Shown: positions 52,760 to 62,460, counted from the first letter of the stretch. The stretch: DNA of 64,000 nucleotides from Microbacterium pumilum (GCF_039530225.1 NZ_BAAAOH010000001.1:3348001-3412000); one strand, 5' to 3'. Translations and numbers: made by a program. The notes: a model not told the origin generated them from the sequence alone.

Positions 52760-54115
52760 CTAGGCCAGTTCGCTCGCCTCGAGCAGCTCGGTCACCAGCG
52801 CGGCGATCGCGGATCGCTCCGAACGCATCAGCGTCACATGCCCGAACAGGCCGTGCCCTTTCAGCGTCTCGATGACCGACGCGACGCCGTCATGGCGTCC
52901 GACACGCAGGTTGTCGCGCTGTCCGACGTCGTGGGTGAGCACGACCCGCGAGTTCTGCCCGATGCGGCTCAGCACCGTGAGCAGCACATTGCGCTCGAGA
53001 GACTGCGCCTCATCCACGATCACGAACGCATCGTGGAGCGAGCGGCCTCGGATGTGCGTGAGCGGCAGCACTTCGAGCAGCCCGCGCTCCACGACCTCGG
53101 TGAGCACGTTCGGCGAGACCACGGATCCAAGAGTGTCGAACACCGCCTGTCCCCACGGGTTCATCTTCTCCTGCGCATCGCCGGGGAGGTAGCCGAGCTC
53201 CTGACCGCCGACGGCGAAGAGCGGGCGGAAGACGATGATCTTGCGCTGCTGCTGGCGCTCGAGTACCGCCTCCAGCGCTGCGCACAGAGCAAGCGCGGAC
53301 TTTCCCGTGCCGGCGCGGCCGCCGAGCGAGATGATCCCGACCTCGGGGTCGAGCAGCAGATCGATAGCGATGCGCTGCTCGGCTGACCGTCCATGCAGGC
53401 CGAACACCTCGCGGTCGCCGCGCACGAGCTTGTATGCCCGGTCGCCGGTGACGCGTCCCAGAGCCGAACCGCGCTCGGAGTGGATGATGAGGCCCGTGTT
53501 GATGGGCAGCCCATGGATGTCGTCGCTCGTCGCGACCTCGCTCTCATAGAGGTCGCTGATGTCGTCGCCTGAGACATCGAGCGTGGCGATACCCGTCCAG
53601 CCCGAATCGACCGCCTGCTCCGCGAGATACTCCTCCGCACTTATGCCCAGGGATGCCGCCTTCACCCGCATCGGGAGATCCTTCGAGACGACCGTCACCT
53701 CCTGGCCGTCCTGCGCGAGGTGCATCGCGACCGCGAGGATGCGGGTGTCGTTGTCGCCGAGCCGCATACCCGAGGGGAGCACGGTGGCATCGGTGTTGTT
53801 GAGCTCTACCCGCAGGGTGCCGCCGTCGCCCACGGACACCGGGAAGTCCAGCCGACCGTGTTCGATGCGCAGCTCGTCGAGGTGGCGCAGCGCCTGGCGG
53901 GCGAAGTAGCCGATCTCGGGGTCATGACGCTTGCCCTCCAGTTCGGTGATCACCACGACCGGGAGGACGACGTTGTGTTCGGCGAACCGGAAGAACGCTC
54001 GCGGATCGCTCAGCAGCACGGAGGTGTCGAGCACATAGGTCCTGAGATCCTGTGCGTCATCGATGGCCTCGTCGATGTCCTGAACGCGCTGCCCGTGTGA
54101 TTCCCGTGTGGTCAC
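52760..54115 (-). CDS. PhoH family ATPase with N-terminal PIN domain
   Basis: A 451-residue protein. Residues about 20-175 are a PIN ribonuclease domain ([33 protein letters not shown], with the acidic residues of the metal site). Residues about 245-450 are a PhoH P-loop ATPase: [13 protein letters not shown] (Walker A) and [12 protein letters not shown] (Walker B). This PIN-PhoH fusion (PhoH2 type) acts as an ATP-dependent RNA unwinding and cutting enzyme in actinobacteria. GTG start. A 191-base gap upstream holds no gene. Confidence 0.92.
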   Translation of the reverse strand: MTTRESHGQRVQDIDEAIDDAQDLRTYVLDTSVLLSDPRAFFRFAEHNVVLPVVVITELEGKRHDPEIGYFARQALRHLDELRIEHGRLDFPVSVGDGGTLRVELNNTDATVLPSGMRLGDNDTRILAVAMHLAQDGQEVTVVSKDLPMRVKAASLGISAEEYLAEQAVDSGWTGIATLDVSGDDISDLYESEVATSDDIHGLPINTGLIIHSERGSALGRVTGDRAYKLVRGDREVFGLHGRSAEQRIAIDLLLDPEVGIISLGGRAGTGKSALALCAALEAVLERQQQRKIIVFRPLFAVGGQELGYLPGDAQEKMNPWGQAVFDTLGSVVSPNVLTEVVERGLLEVLPLTHIRGRSLHDAFVIVDEAQSLERNVLLTVLSRIGQNSRVVLTHDVGQRDNLRVGRHDGVASVIETLKGHGLFGHVTLMRSERSAIAALVTELLEASELA

Positions 54116-54306
54116 AACCCACTCCCGCCCCGGGTTGATTCACCCGGCAGTCACGAGTCGACCAGGGGGCCACGAGTCGCGATCCGTGAGGCCGACCCGA
54201 CCGGGCGCTCTGCCCGATGAATCGAACGTACGTCGCCCAGCGGACACCGAGGCGCCAGACACGCTGGATTGCGGTTACGGTCGGGTAAATTCCCGGCAAC
54301 GGCGAG

Positions 54307-55434
54307 TCACCACACGCGGGTCGATGCGAACTCCGCAAGCGCGTCGCCGAACAGCCGGAGCGTGTCTGCGCCGGTTCCGACATGGGGTGCGACGCGGACG
54401 AGGTCGGACCGGGTGGTGACCGTCAGGCCGTGGTTCGCAAGGGATGCCGCCAGCGGGCCGGCATCCTGCCGACCCGGCGCCAGCGTCACGATGCCCGCGC
54501 GGTTCCCGGGCACGCGGGGCGTCACGACCGGCACTTCGTAGCGATCGGCGACGAAGATGACGTCGCGCGTGCGGTCGGCGAGTTCGGCCTCGATCACGTC
54601 GACACCGACGTCGCGGACGTCGCGCAGCGCTGTGGCGAGCCGTGCCGCCGCAAGGTAGTCGGTCCCTGTCACGGTGAACGCCTGCGCGGACGCCGACGGC
54701 TGCGGGACCGCGTCGACCGGCAGCTCGCCGTCGACGCCCGCGAAACCCGAGAGCACCGGCGAGATCCGTTCGAGCGCGCGGTCTCCGAACCACGCGAAAC
54801 CGGTGCCCCGGCCGGCGCGCAGCCACTTGTAGCCGTTGCCGCACACGACGTCGGCGGCCGTGTAGTCCGCCTGCACAGCGCCGAACCCCTGGATGGCGTC
54901 GACGATCAGCAGCCGGTCGCCGATGACGTCACGCAGCGCGGTGAGGTCGGCGCGGTACCCGGTGCGGAAATCCACAAGGCTGACGCCGACCGCGCGGATG
55001 TCGTCGGTCAGCGCATCGCGAACGGCGTCAGGGGTGACGAATCCGTTCGGCGGCTCGAGCCAGTGCACCTGCATCGACCCGAGAGCGTCCGCCGCGCGGG
55101 TGGCCGCGACCGTCAGGCTCGGGAACTCGGCACGCGAGAGCAGCAGACCGCCGGCGAGCCCGTAGACCGCCTGCATCAGCCCGTGGGTGGTCGAAGGCTG
55201 CAGCACGACGTGCGAGGCATCCGACCCGATCAGCTCGGCGATGAGCTCGCGCGCCTCGCGCACGTGCTCCGCCACGAGGTCGACGCTCGATGTGCGGCCC
55301 GATCCGAGTAGCTCGGTATCCGCGTGTGCGTCCGCGCGCACGGCGGAGGACAGCGGGCCGAACGACGCCCAATCCAGATAGCCGGGTTCCCCATCGAAGG
55401 ACGCCAGAAATGATTCCAGATCCATCACGGACAC
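54307..55434 (-). CDS. Class V aminotransferase-fold PLP enzyme
   Basis: A 375-residue PLP enzyme. Residues about 75-95 (VLQPSTTHGLMQAVYGL) hold the cofactor phosphate; LLIVDAIQGFGA carries the Asp contacting the PLP nitrogen; Lys in VCGNGYKWLRAGRGTGF binds PLP. Similar to selenocysteine lyase/isopenicillin epimerase-like proteins of unknown substrate. A GTG at 55434 and an ATG at 55425 are both possible starts. Confidence 0.85.
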   Translation of the reverse strand: MSVMDLESFLASFDGEPGYLDWASFGPLSSAVRADAHADTELLGSGRTSSVDLVAEHVREARELIAELIGSDASHVVLQPSTTHGLMQAVYGLAGGLLLSRAEFPSLTVAATRAADALGSMQVHWLEPPNGFVTPDAVRDALTDDIRAVGVSLVDFRTGYRADLTALRDVIGDRLLIVDAIQGFGAVQADYTAADVVCGNGYKWLRAGRGTGFAWFGDRALERISPVLSGFAGVDGELPVDAVPQPSASAQAFTVTGTDYLAAARLATALRDVRDVGVDVIEAELADRTRDVIFVADRYEVPVVTPRVPGNRAGIVTLAPGRQDAGPLAASLANHGLTVTTRSDLVRVAPHVGTGADTLRLFGDALAEFASTRVW

Positions 55435-55483
55435 ATTCTGGCACGCGCATGCCCTGGCGTGTGCTGCGAGCGGCCGCTAAGGA

Positions 55484-56269
55484 TCAGCTGCCGAAGCGCC
55501 GATCGCGCGTAGCGAAGTCACGGATCGCGCGGAGGAAGTCCACCTCGCGCAGATCCGGCCCGAGCGCTTCCACGAAGTAGAACTCCGAATGCGCACTCTG
55601 CCAGAGAAGGAAGTCGCTCAATCGCTGCTCGCCCGACGTGCGGATGACGAGGTCGGGATCGGGCTGCCCTCCGGTGTAGAGGTGCTCGCCGATCTGCTCC
55701 GGCGTGAGGCTCTCGGCGAGCTCTTCGAGCGATCCGCCCCCTCCCCCGTGCTGCGCGATGATGCTTCGCACGGCATCCACGATCTCGCCTCGCCCGCCGT
55801 ACGCGACGGCGAGGTTCACATGCAGCCCGGTGTTGTCCCGCGAGCGCTCCTCGGCTTCGGCGAGCACGCGCGCGAGCTCGGGAGGAAGGATGTCGGCGCG
55901 GCCGACGTGCTGCACCCGCCAATCGCGCTCGTGCGAGAGCTCGTCGGCCAGTTCCGCGATGATCTCCAGCAGATCGGCGAGCTCCTGGGAGTCGCGCTTG
56001 CTCAGATTGTCGGTCGACAGCAGGTAGAGGGAGACGACCCGCACGCCGACGTCGTCGCACCATCCGAGGAACTCGCGCATCTTCGCCGCGCCGGCGCGAT
56101 GGCCGTGGGCGGCCGACGCGAGTCCGAGCTGGCGGGCCCACCGGCGGTTGCCGTCGATCATCATGGCGACATGACGGGGCACAACGGCGGGGTCGAGCCG
56201 GCGACGGAGGCGATTGATGTACAGCCGATAGAGGGGCCCCCTGCCCTCATTCGACGAAGCGCGCGCCAC
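55484..56269 (-). CDS. uppS: Isoprenyl diphosphate synthase (UppS family)
   Basis: A 261-residue cis-prenyltransferase. PRHVAMMIDGNRRWARQLGL holds the catalytic Asp and the diphosphate-binding residues; GHRAGAAKMREFLGWCDDVGV, LYLLSTDNLSKRD, and DLVIRTSGEQRLSDFLLWQSAHSEFYF complete the family set. It makes the polyprenyl carrier for wall synthesis, or a shorter cis-prenyl product if a second homolog exists elsewhere. GTG start six bases after a TAGCGT box. Confidence 0.94.
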   Translation of the reverse strand: MARASSNEGRGPLYRLYINRLRRRLDPAVVPRHVAMMIDGNRRWARQLGLASAAHGHRAGAAKMREFLGWCDDVGVRVVSLYLLSTDNLSKRDSQELADLLEIIAELADELSHERDWRVQHVGRADILPPELARVLAEAEERSRDNTGLHVNLAVAYGGRGEIVDAVRSIIAQHGGGGGSLEELAESLTPEQIGEHLYTGGQPDPDLVIRTSGEQRLSDFLLWQSAHSEFYFVEALGPDLREVDFLRAIRDFATRDRRFGS

Positions 56270-56275
56270 ATGCCT

Positions 56276-56281
56276 ACGCTA
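56276..56281 (-). promoter_or_regulatory. -10 box TAGCGT, leaderless promoter of uppS
   Basis: TAGCGT on the minus strand with six bases to the GTG at 56269. Confidence 0.6.
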
Positions 56282-56368
56282 CCGCCATCGCCGCACCAGC
56301 CCCATCCACGGCCTCGCCGCCGGCCGACGGACTCCCGCTATGTTCCGCTCCGAGCATGCGCGGGGGCC

Positions 56369-56374
56369 TAGCCT
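56369..56374 (+). promoter_or_regulatory. -10 box TAGCCT, leaderless promoter of the hemolysin III family gene
   Basis: TAGCCT with six bases to the ATG at 56381. The divergent uppS box is about 90 bases away. Confidence 0.6.
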
Positions 56375-56380
56375 GGTGCA

Positions 56381-57106
56381 ATGAGCCGACGCACTCGCCT
56401 GCCCAAGGCACCCGATGTACCCGTGCTGCCGCTCATGGAGGCGGCGGCCGTCGATGCGACGGTCGACCTGAAGCCCACATGGCGCGGCTGGATCCACGCC
56501 GCGACCTTCCCTGTCGCGATCGCCGCCGGCATCGTCCTCATCGTCCTCGCGCAGGGACCGGCGGCGAAATGGTCGTGCGCCGTGTTCATGGCGACATCCC
56601 TGCTGCTGTTCGGCAACTCAGCGCTGTATCACCGGTTCGACTGGGGTCCCAAGACCAAAGCGACCCTCAAGCGCATCGACCACGCCAACATCGTGCTGCT
56701 GATCGCCGGCACCTACACGCCGATCGCGGTGCTGGCGCTGCCCACCGACCAGGCCGTGCTGCTGCTGTCACTCGTATGGGGCGGCGCGATCCTCGCCATC
56801 CTGTTCCGGGTCTTCTGGCTTCACGCCCCGCGCTGGCTGTACGTCGCGATCTACCTGCTCCTCGGCTGGGCCGCGGTGATGTACCTCCCGCAGCTGTGGC
56901 AGGCGAGCGTCGCGATGGTCGTCCTGGTGGCGATCGGCGGCCTGCTCTACACCGGCGGGGCGATCGTCTACGCGATGAAGCGGCCCAATCCCTGGCCCGG
57001 CCACTTCGGATTCCACGAGATCTTCCACGTCTGCACGGTCCTCGCGTTCCTGTGCCACTGGACCGCGTGCCTCATCATCGCGACGAACCCCGCGTACCGC
57101 GGCTGA
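56381..57106 (+). CDS. Hemolysin III / PAQR family membrane protein
   Basis: A 241-residue seven-segment membrane protein. The zinc and catalytic residues of the PAQR fold are visible: SALYHRF near residue 80, RIDHANIVLLIAGTYTP, and HFGFHEIFHVCTVLAFLCHW near the end. Related bacterial proteins are annotated hemolysin III; hydrolase activity on lipids is likely from the fold. Haemolytic action is not implied. Confidence 0.92.
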   Translation: MSRRTRLPKAPDVPVLPLMEAAAVDATVDLKPTWRGWIHAATFPVAIAAGIVLIVLAQGPAAKWSCAVFMATSLLLFGNSALYHRFDWGPKTKATLKRIDHANIVLLIAGTYTPIAVLALPTDQAVLLLSLVWGGAILAILFRVFWLHAPRWLYVAIYLLLGWAAVMYLPQLWQASVAMVVLVAIGGLLYTGGAIVYAMKRPNPWPGHFGFHEIFHVCTVLAFLCHWTACLIIATNPAYRG

Positions 57107-57129
57107 GGATTCGGGGCGTCTGCCAGGAC

Positions 57130-57459
57130 TCAGGTTCGGGGCGCCCGCCCGTCATGGCCGTCGGCGCCGGCGTCCTCGACCGGATCAGCGGCGTCGGCGC
57201 TCTCATCGTCCACCTGCGTGGCCTCGACGGCCGCTGCTGCCTGCTGCTCGGCATCCAGTTCGTCGCGAAGATCGGCGCGCACCCGGCCGCGACGGATACG
57301 GCGGGTCATGTCCAACGCCAGCAGGATCGCGGCCACCGCGATCAGGACGATGATCACCAGACCCCAGGGACCCGGAGTGACGCTGTTCGGGTCGACCTGC
57401 GACGGAGTCGGCGTCGGGGTGACGGCGACGCGCGCGACTGCGGCGAGCGCATCATGCAT
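57130..57459 (-). CDS. Small membrane protein, single span with acidic tail
   Basis: A 109-residue protein: a short N-terminal part with PTPTPSQVDPNSVTPG, one membrane helix (WGLVIIVLIAVAAILLALDM), then a basic patch RRIRRGRVR and a long acidic tail. The ATG at 57459 has AGGAC about six bases upstream. No family recognised. Converges on the hemolysin III family gene. Confidence 0.7.
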   Translation of the reverse strand: MHDALAAVARVAVTPTPTPSQVDPNSVTPGPWGLVIIVLIAVAAILLALDMTRRIRRGRVRADLRDELDAEQQAAAAVEATQVDDESADAADPVEDAGADGHDGRAPRT

Positions 57460-57562
57460 GGGTGTCCTCGTTCTGGCCTGTGGCATTCCCGGACTGTGGC
57501 GCGGGTGCCGCGCGGAAGCGAATAGCCTGGATGCTCCAGCCTAATCTCGCGACGGAGCTGCG

Positions 57563-57970
57563 ATGACGACGCCAGGTCCGACGACACAGGACATGCTCGA
57601 TGAGCGATACGGCCGCGGCCGATCGCCCGGCCGACGCTGGGCGATCATCGTCGGCGCATCCATCGCGATCGTTGCCGTCGGCCTGTTCGGCTGGATGACG
57701 TTCGTCGACGCAGCCTCCGCCGTCGACGCCGACACGACGGGCTTCGAGGTCATCGACCAGCACTCGGTGGCGCTCAGCTTCCAGATCTCCGCACCCCTCG
57801 GGCGGTCGGTCGCCTGTGCGATCGAGGCGCAGGACGAGGAGCACGGCGTCGTGGGCTGGCGGATCGTCGAATACGCAGGTTCCGACCTGCACTCCCGGGC
57901 CTTCCGCGAGGTCATCCCCACGACGGCCGAGGCGACCACGGGTTTGGTCAACTCCTGCTGGGTGACGTAG
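57563..57970 (+). CDS. DUF4307 family protein
   Basis: A 135-residue protein with a cytosolic start MLDERYGRG, one membrane helix (WAIIVGASIAIVAVGLFGWMTF) and an outer domain of about 85 residues with ALSFQIS and VVGWRIVEY. The DUF4307-greA-ilvA order seen here is common in actinobacteria, usually next to the mycothiol conjugate amidase gene mca, which is absent here. TAATCT at 57541-57546 and GGAG precede the ATG. Confidence 0.9.
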   Translation: MTTPGPTTQDMLDERYGRGRSPGRRWAIIVGASIAIVAVGLFGWMTFVDAASAVDADTTGFEVIDQHSVALSFQISAPLGRSVACAIEAQDEEHGVVGWRIVEYAGSDLHSRAFREVIPTTAEATTGLVNSCWVT

Positions 57971-58062
57971 TCTGTCGTGACTGCAGTCGATATACGCCCT
58001 GGCGGGAGCCGGGGCGTTTGACATATCGACCGTCCGTCCCCCCACAGTCGAAGGAGTCAGCC

Positions 58063-58554
58063 GTGTCCAGCGATGCCCCGGTGACGTTTCTCACCCAGGA
58101 TGCCTACGACCGTCTTGCGCACGAGCTCGAGCAGCTCTCGACGACCGGCCGCGAAGACATCGCCAAGAAGATCGAAGCCGCCCGCGAAGAGGGCGACCTC
58201 AAGGAGAACGGCGGCTACCACGCGGCCAAAGACGAGCAGGGCAAGCAGGAGGCGCGCATCCGCACGCTCCAGCACCTCCTGAAGACCGCGACTGTCAGTG
58301 AAGCGCCCGAGAGCCACGGCGTCGTCGAGCCGGGCACTGTCGTGACGGCCATCGTGGCAGGGGGCGAAGAGGTCTTCCTGCTCGGAAACCGCGAGATCGC
58401 GGTGGGCTCGGAGCTCGACGTGTACAGCGAGGCGTCGCCGCTCGGCTCCGCCATCCTCGGTCGCAAGGAGGGCGAGAAGACGTCCTACACCGCGCCGAAC
58501 GGACGCGAGATCAGCGTCGAGATCGTCAAGGTCGAGACCTACACCGGTCAGTGA
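58063..58554 (+). CDS. greA: Transcription elongation factor GreA
   Basis: A 163-residue factor that rescues backtracked RNA polymerase by stimulating transcript cleavage. The N-terminal coiled coil has the tip residues DLKENGGYHAAKDEQ; the C-terminal globular domain has GVVEPGTVVTAIV and SPLGSAILGRKEGE. The GTG at 58063 was chosen for AAGGAG six bases upstream; the frame upstream is open but not family-like. Confidence 0.96.
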   Translation: MSSDAPVTFLTQDAYDRLAHELEQLSTTGREDIAKKIEAAREEGDLKENGGYHAAKDEQGKQEARIRTLQHLLKTATVSEAPESHGVVEPGTVVTAIVAGGEEVFLLGNREIAVGSELDVYSEASPLGSAILGRKEGEKTSYTAPNGREISVEIVKVETYTGQ

Positions 58555-58610
58555 GACTCACCGGCGGACGACGCCCGAACGGTCGTCGCTGTCCCCCCTC
58601 TGGCCGATGG

Positions 58611-59879
58611 TCAGTCCAGCATGACGGTCGGTGAGAAGCCGGCCTGCTCGAGCACCGAGATGACCGCCGCGCGATGCTCCTCACCGCGGGTCTCGACACT
58701 CAGCTGAAGTATCACCTCGCTGATCTGCAGACCCTGACCATGCCGGGTGTGCAGCACCTCGGTGACGTTCGCGCCGGCCTGCGCGAGCAGGTCCGACACC
58801 TGCGCGAGCTGGCCGGGACGATCGGGCAGCGGGATGCGCAGCGTCATGTAGCGACCGGATGCCGAGAGCCCGTGTGCGACGACGCGCTGCAGCAGCAGCG
58901 GATCGATGTTGCCGCCGGAGAGGACGGTGACGGCCGGCCCGGATGCCGTGATCTTGCCGGCCAGGATCGCTGCGACCCCGACCGCGCCGGCCGGCTCCAC
59001 GACCTGCTTGGCGCGTTCCAGCAGGACCAGCAGCGCCCGCGCGATGTCGTCCTCGGATACCGTGACGATCTCATCCACGTACTCGCGGATGATCTCGAAC
59101 GGCAGGTCGCCGGGTCTCGCCACGGCGATGCCGTCGGCGATCGTCGCACGCGTGGCGACTTCGAGCGGATGTCCGGCGGCCAGGGACGCCGGGTAGGCCG
59201 CGGAGTTCTCGGCCTGAACGCCGATGACCCGCAGCGTCCGTCCCTCGGCGGCGGCACGCTGCTTGGCTGCCGCGGCGACTCCCGCGACAAGTCCCCCGCC
59301 GCCGATCCCCACGATTATGGTCTCGAGGTCGGGCACCTCGTCGAGCAGCTCGAGACCGAGCGTGCCCTGCCCCGCGATGACGTCGGGGTGATCGAACGGA
59401 TGTATGAACACCGCGCCGGTACGCTCGGCGAACTCGGCGGCCAATCGGAGCGGCGTCTCGACCGTGGCACCCTCCAGCACGACGTCGGCGCCGTATCCCC
59501 GCGTGGCGAGCAGCTTCGGAACCGGAACACCGAGGGGCATGAAGATGGTGGCCGAGATCCCCAGCGCCTTGGCAGCGAGCGCGACGCCCTGCGCGTGGTT
59601 GCCCGCCGATGCGGCGACCACCCCACGAGCCCGCTCTTCAGGAGTCAGGCGTGACAGGCGGTAGGTCGCCCCGCGGATCTTGAACGACCCGGTGCGCTGC
59701 AGGTTCTCGAGCTTGAGATGAACCGTGGCTCCGAGCAGATCGGACAGGTGCTGCGAGCGATCGACCGGGGTTCGTGTGATGACGCCGCGCAGGGCTGCGG
59801 CAGCGGTCTCGAATTCGGCCAGCGTCGGGGCGGCCGTAGCCGATGCGCGCGCCGGCGACGGGGATGGCGAGGTGGTCAC
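58611..59879 (-). CDS. ilvA: Threonine ammonia-lyase (threonine deaminase)
   Basis: A 422-residue PLP enzyme converting threonine to 2-oxobutanoate. Lys in GSFKIRGA binds PLP; AGNHAQGVA and GGGGLVAGVA are typical; the C-terminus (residues about 335-420) is an ACT domain (RIPLPDRPGQLAQVSDLLAQAGANV), the short type that may sense isoleucine or valine. The GTG at 59879 has AGGAGG eight bases upstream and overlaps the stop of the AI-2E family gene (GTGA). No other isoleucine genes are near. Confidence 0.95.
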   Translation of the reverse strand: MTTSPSPSPARASATAAPTLAEFETAAAALRGVITRTPVDRSQHLSDLLGATVHLKLENLQRTGSFKIRGATYRLSRLTPEERARGVVAASAGNHAQGVALAAKALGISATIFMPLGVPVPKLLATRGYGADVVLEGATVETPLRLAAEFAERTGAVFIHPFDHPDVIAGQGTLGLELLDEVPDLETIIVGIGGGGLVAGVAAAAKQRAAAEGRTLRVIGVQAENSAAYPASLAAGHPLEVATRATIADGIAVARPGDLPFEIIREYVDEIVTVSEDDIARALLVLLERAKQVVEPAGAVGVAAILAGKITASGPAVTVLSGGNIDPLLLQRVVAHGLSASGRYMTLRIPLPDRPGQLAQVSDLLAQAGANVTEVLHTRHGQGLQISEVILQLSVETRGEEHRAAVISVLEQAGFSPTVMLD

Positions 59880-61069
59880 GCGGGTGTCCTCCTGGGTCGT
59901 GGGACGGTGCTCCAGATCAGATCGGCCGGTGGGGGCCTTACGCCCGACTCCCACGTGCGATTGGAGATGTACACCACGACGACGTTGACGAAGGCGGCAA
60001 GCGGAACGGCGAACAGGGCGCCGGGGATGCCGGCGATCAGCGCGCCGCCGGCGACGACCAGCACGACCGCGAGCGGGTGGACCTTGACGGCGGAGCCCAT
60101 CAGCAGCGGCTGCAGGACGTGGCCCTCGAGCTGCTGCACCCCGAGGACGACGACGAGCATCCACAGCGCGATCCACGGGCCGTTGTAGACGAGGGCGAGG
60201 AACACCGCGAGCACCCCGGTGACCACGGCACCGACGATCGGCACGAACGCGCCGAGGAAGACGAGCACCCCGATCGGGATCGCGAGCGGCACTCCGAGCA
60301 GGAAGGCGCCGAGCGCGATGCCGGTCGCGTCGATCGTCGCCACGAGCAGCTGCGTTCGCGCGTAGTTGATGACCGCGACCCAGCCTGCGCGTCCCGCGCC
60401 GTCCACGGCCGGTCGCGCCTTCTGCGGGAACAGGCGGGTGGTCCAGCGCCAGATGCCGCCGCCGTCGGCGAGGATGCACAGCAGGATGAACAGCGACAGC
60501 AGCCCACCCGTCGCGACATGGCCCAGAGTCGAGCCGATGGCGAGGGCGCCGGACCACACGAGCGCCGCCTGCTCCTGGAGGAACGTTCCCGCCTGGGCGA
60601 GGAATCCGTTGATCTGATCCTCGGTCAGGTGAAGGGGGCCGTCGATGAGGTACTGCCGCAGCTGGTCGATCGACTCGACGGTGCGGGTCTGGACAGACGC
60701 CCACTGCCGGGTGACCTGCCACACGGCGAGCCACAGCAGCCCGGAGACGATCGCGAGGGTGCCGAGCACCGAGATGACGATGGCGAGCCACCGCGGCACC
60801 CGATGCCGCAGCATCCAGTCGAATGCCGGCCACAGCAGCGCGGTGACGAGGATCGCGATGAGCAGCGGGATGACGAGCAGTTTGAGCTGGATGACGAGCC
60901 AGATGCCCACGCCCACGGCCGCGGCCACGACCAGAAACCGCCACGAGTAGGCGGTGGCGACGCGCAGGCCGTGCGGAATCGATCCCGACACATCGGTCGA
61001 CACGATCCGATGCCGATCACGCAGGGCGTCGAACAGCGAGCCGCGTGGCTTTTCGTCGGAGCCGCTCAT
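59876..61069 (-). CDS. AI-2E family transporter
   Basis: A 397-residue membrane protein with about eight hydrophobic segments. Paired segments at residues 45-95 begin it, and PIGVLVFLGAFVPIVGAVVTG and HPLAVVLVVAGGALIAGIPGALFAVPLAAFV are hallmarks of the family. Members export autoinducer-like molecules or exchange Na+/H+; the function here is open. Leaderless start six bases after TAGACT. Translationally coupled to ilvA. Confidence 0.92.
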   Translation of the reverse strand: MSGSDEKPRGSLFDALRDRHRIVSTDVSGSIPHGLRVATAYSWRFLVVAAAVGVGIWLVIQLKLLVIPLLIAILVTALLWPAFDWMLRHRVPRWLAIVISVLGTLAIVSGLLWLAVWQVTRQWASVQTRTVESIDQLRQYLIDGPLHLTEDQINGFLAQAGTFLQEQAALVWSGALAIGSTLGHVATGGLLSLFILLCILADGGGIWRWTTRLFPQKARPAVDGAGRAGWVAVINYARTQLLVATIDATGIALGAFLLGVPLAIPIGVLVFLGAFVPIVGAVVTGVLAVFLALVYNGPWIALWMLVVVLGVQQLEGHVLQPLLMGSAVKVHPLAVVLVVAGGALIAGIPGALFAVPLAAFVNVVVVYISNRTWESGVRPPPADLIWSTVPRPRRTPA

Positions 61070-61075
61070 TCCGTC

Positions 61076-61081
61076 AGTCTA
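61076..61081 (-). promoter_or_regulatory. -10 box TAGACT, leaderless promoter of the AI-2E family gene
   Basis: TAGACT on the minus strand with six bases to the ATG at 61069. Confidence 0.6.
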
Positions 61082-61160
61082 GGCGGGTCGCATTCCCCGG
61101 ACGTCATGCGTCCGAGGGGTGCCAGCACCACCGTCGGACGTATGTGTCGGAGGCCGTCAC

Positions 61161-61166
61161 TAGGCT
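61161..61166 (+). promoter_or_regulatory. -10 box TAGGCT, leaderless promoter of the winged-helix gene
   Basis: TAGGCT with seven bases to the GTG at 61174. Confidence 0.6.
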
Positions 61167-61173
61167 TGCGCGA

Positions 61174-62451
61174 GTGAAGTCGTCGCTCAGCGCTGCCGAG
61201 GCGCGCCGCATCGCGGTCTCCGCCCAGGGCTTCGGACGAAGCCGCCCTGCCACACCCGGCACCCGCCAGTTGAACATCGAACTGAGCCGTATGGCGACCC
61301 TGCAGATCGATTCCGTGAACGTCTTCGCGCGCTCGCATTACATGCCGCTCTTCTCGCGGGTCGGCTCGTACGACACCGCAGCGCTCGATCGCCTGCTGTT
61401 CGCGCAGAAGAGCCCGTACGTCGAGTACTGGGCGCACATGGCGTCCTTCATCCCGGCGGGCGACTGGGAGCTCTTCCGGTTCCGTATGGACGACATGAGA
61501 GCGAAGTACGGGAATGGACCCGACTCGTGGGTCCATACCCACCACGAGATCGTGGAGTGGGTCCGCACCGAGCTCGCGACCCGCGGACCGCTGCGCCCCG
61601 CCGAGATCGAGCATGACGCGAAGAAGGGCGCCCGTGGACCGTGGTGGGACTGGGATGTCGTCAAGCACGCGCTGGAGTTCCTGTGGACGTTCGGCGAGGT
61701 GGCGATCGCGGGGCGCCGCAGCTTCGAGCGGCGCTATGCGCTCGCCGAGCAGGTGATTCCCCGAGAGGTCCTCGGCTCGCCGGTCGCCCGCTCCGACGCC
61801 ATCCGCGAGCTGGTGCGACGAGCTGCGAGGGCCTATGGCGTCGCCACGGCATCCGATCTGGCCGACTACTGGCGCATCAAGGATCGCCGCGCCCTCATGG
61901 CCGCGATCGGCGAGCTTCAGGATGCCGGTGAGCTGACCCCGGTCACGGTTGCAGGCTGGACGAGCGCCGGCCGCCCTGCGAAGGCGTGGCTTCATCGCGA
62001 TGCCACGCTCCCCCGCCGGGTCGACGCCACGGCGATCCTGACGCCGTTCGACCCCGTCGTGTGGTTCCGCAGCCGCGCCGAACGGCTCTTCGGCTTCGAG
62101 TACCGGATCGAGATCTACACGCCGGCACCGAAGCGCCGCTACGGCTACTACTCGCTGCCTCTGCTCCTCGACGACGACATCGTCGGGCGTGTCGATCTCA
62201 AGGCCGACCGCGCATCGTCCACGCTTCTCGTCCAGTCCGCGTGGTGGGAGCACGATGCGCCTGCCGACGCCGCAGCCCGCGTCGCGGACGCGCTCCGCTC
62301 AGCTGCGCGCTGGCAGGGGCTTGAGTCGATCTCGGTGTCGCGCCGGGGGGACGCCGTCGACGACCTCGCGGGTGTGCTGATCGAGGCTCGCCGCCATGAA
62401 GGGGGCCCGCCAGAGCCGGTCGCGCTCGCCGCGGACGAGCCCACCGGCTAG
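61174..62451 (+). CDS. Winged-helix DNA-binding protein, YcaQ family
   Basis: A 425-residue protein of the AlkX/YcaQ family of winged-helix DNA glycosylase-like proteins, some of which unhook DNA cross-links. Typical stretches: LQIDSVNVFARSHYMPLFSRVG, YVEYWAHMASFIP, FLWTFGEVAIAGRRSFERRYAL, and ILTPFDPVVWFRSRAERLFGFEYRIEIYTP. The QIDSVNV and the late aromatic/Pro motif are the signature; the catalytic QxQ/QxD type motif reads QID. GTG start seven bases after TAGGCT. A partial paralog lies convergent at the window end. Confidence 0.9.
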   Translation: MKSSLSAAEARRIAVSAQGFGRSRPATPGTRQLNIELSRMATLQIDSVNVFARSHYMPLFSRVGSYDTAALDRLLFAQKSPYVEYWAHMASFIPAGDWELFRFRMDDMRAKYGNGPDSWVHTHHEIVEWVRTELATRGPLRPAEIEHDAKKGARGPWWDWDVVKHALEFLWTFGEVAIAGRRSFERRYALAEQVIPREVLGSPVARSDAIRELVRRAARAYGVATASDLADYWRIKDRRALMAAIGELQDAGELTPVTVAGWTSAGRPAKAWLHRDATLPRRVDATAILTPFDPVVWFRSRAERLFGFEYRIEIYTPAPKRRYGYYSLPLLLDDDIVGRVDLKADRASSTLLVQSAWWEHDAPADAAARVADALRSAARWQGLESISVSRRGDAVDDLAGVLIEARRHEGGPPEPVALAADEPTG

Positions 62452-62454
62452 CGT
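62449..62454 (+). promoter_or_regulatory. -10 box TAGCGT overlapping the stop codon of the winged-helix gene
   Basis: The TAG stop at 62449-62451 begins TAGCGT, six bases before the GTG at 62461. The same arrangement is seen for xseB. Confidence 0.55.
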
Positions 62455-62460
62455 GAACGT

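Noticed and set aside
54215..54232. LexA-like site (ATCGAAC...GTACG) upstream of phoH
   Set aside because: Only one half matches the actinobacterial SOS box; the other half is too weak.
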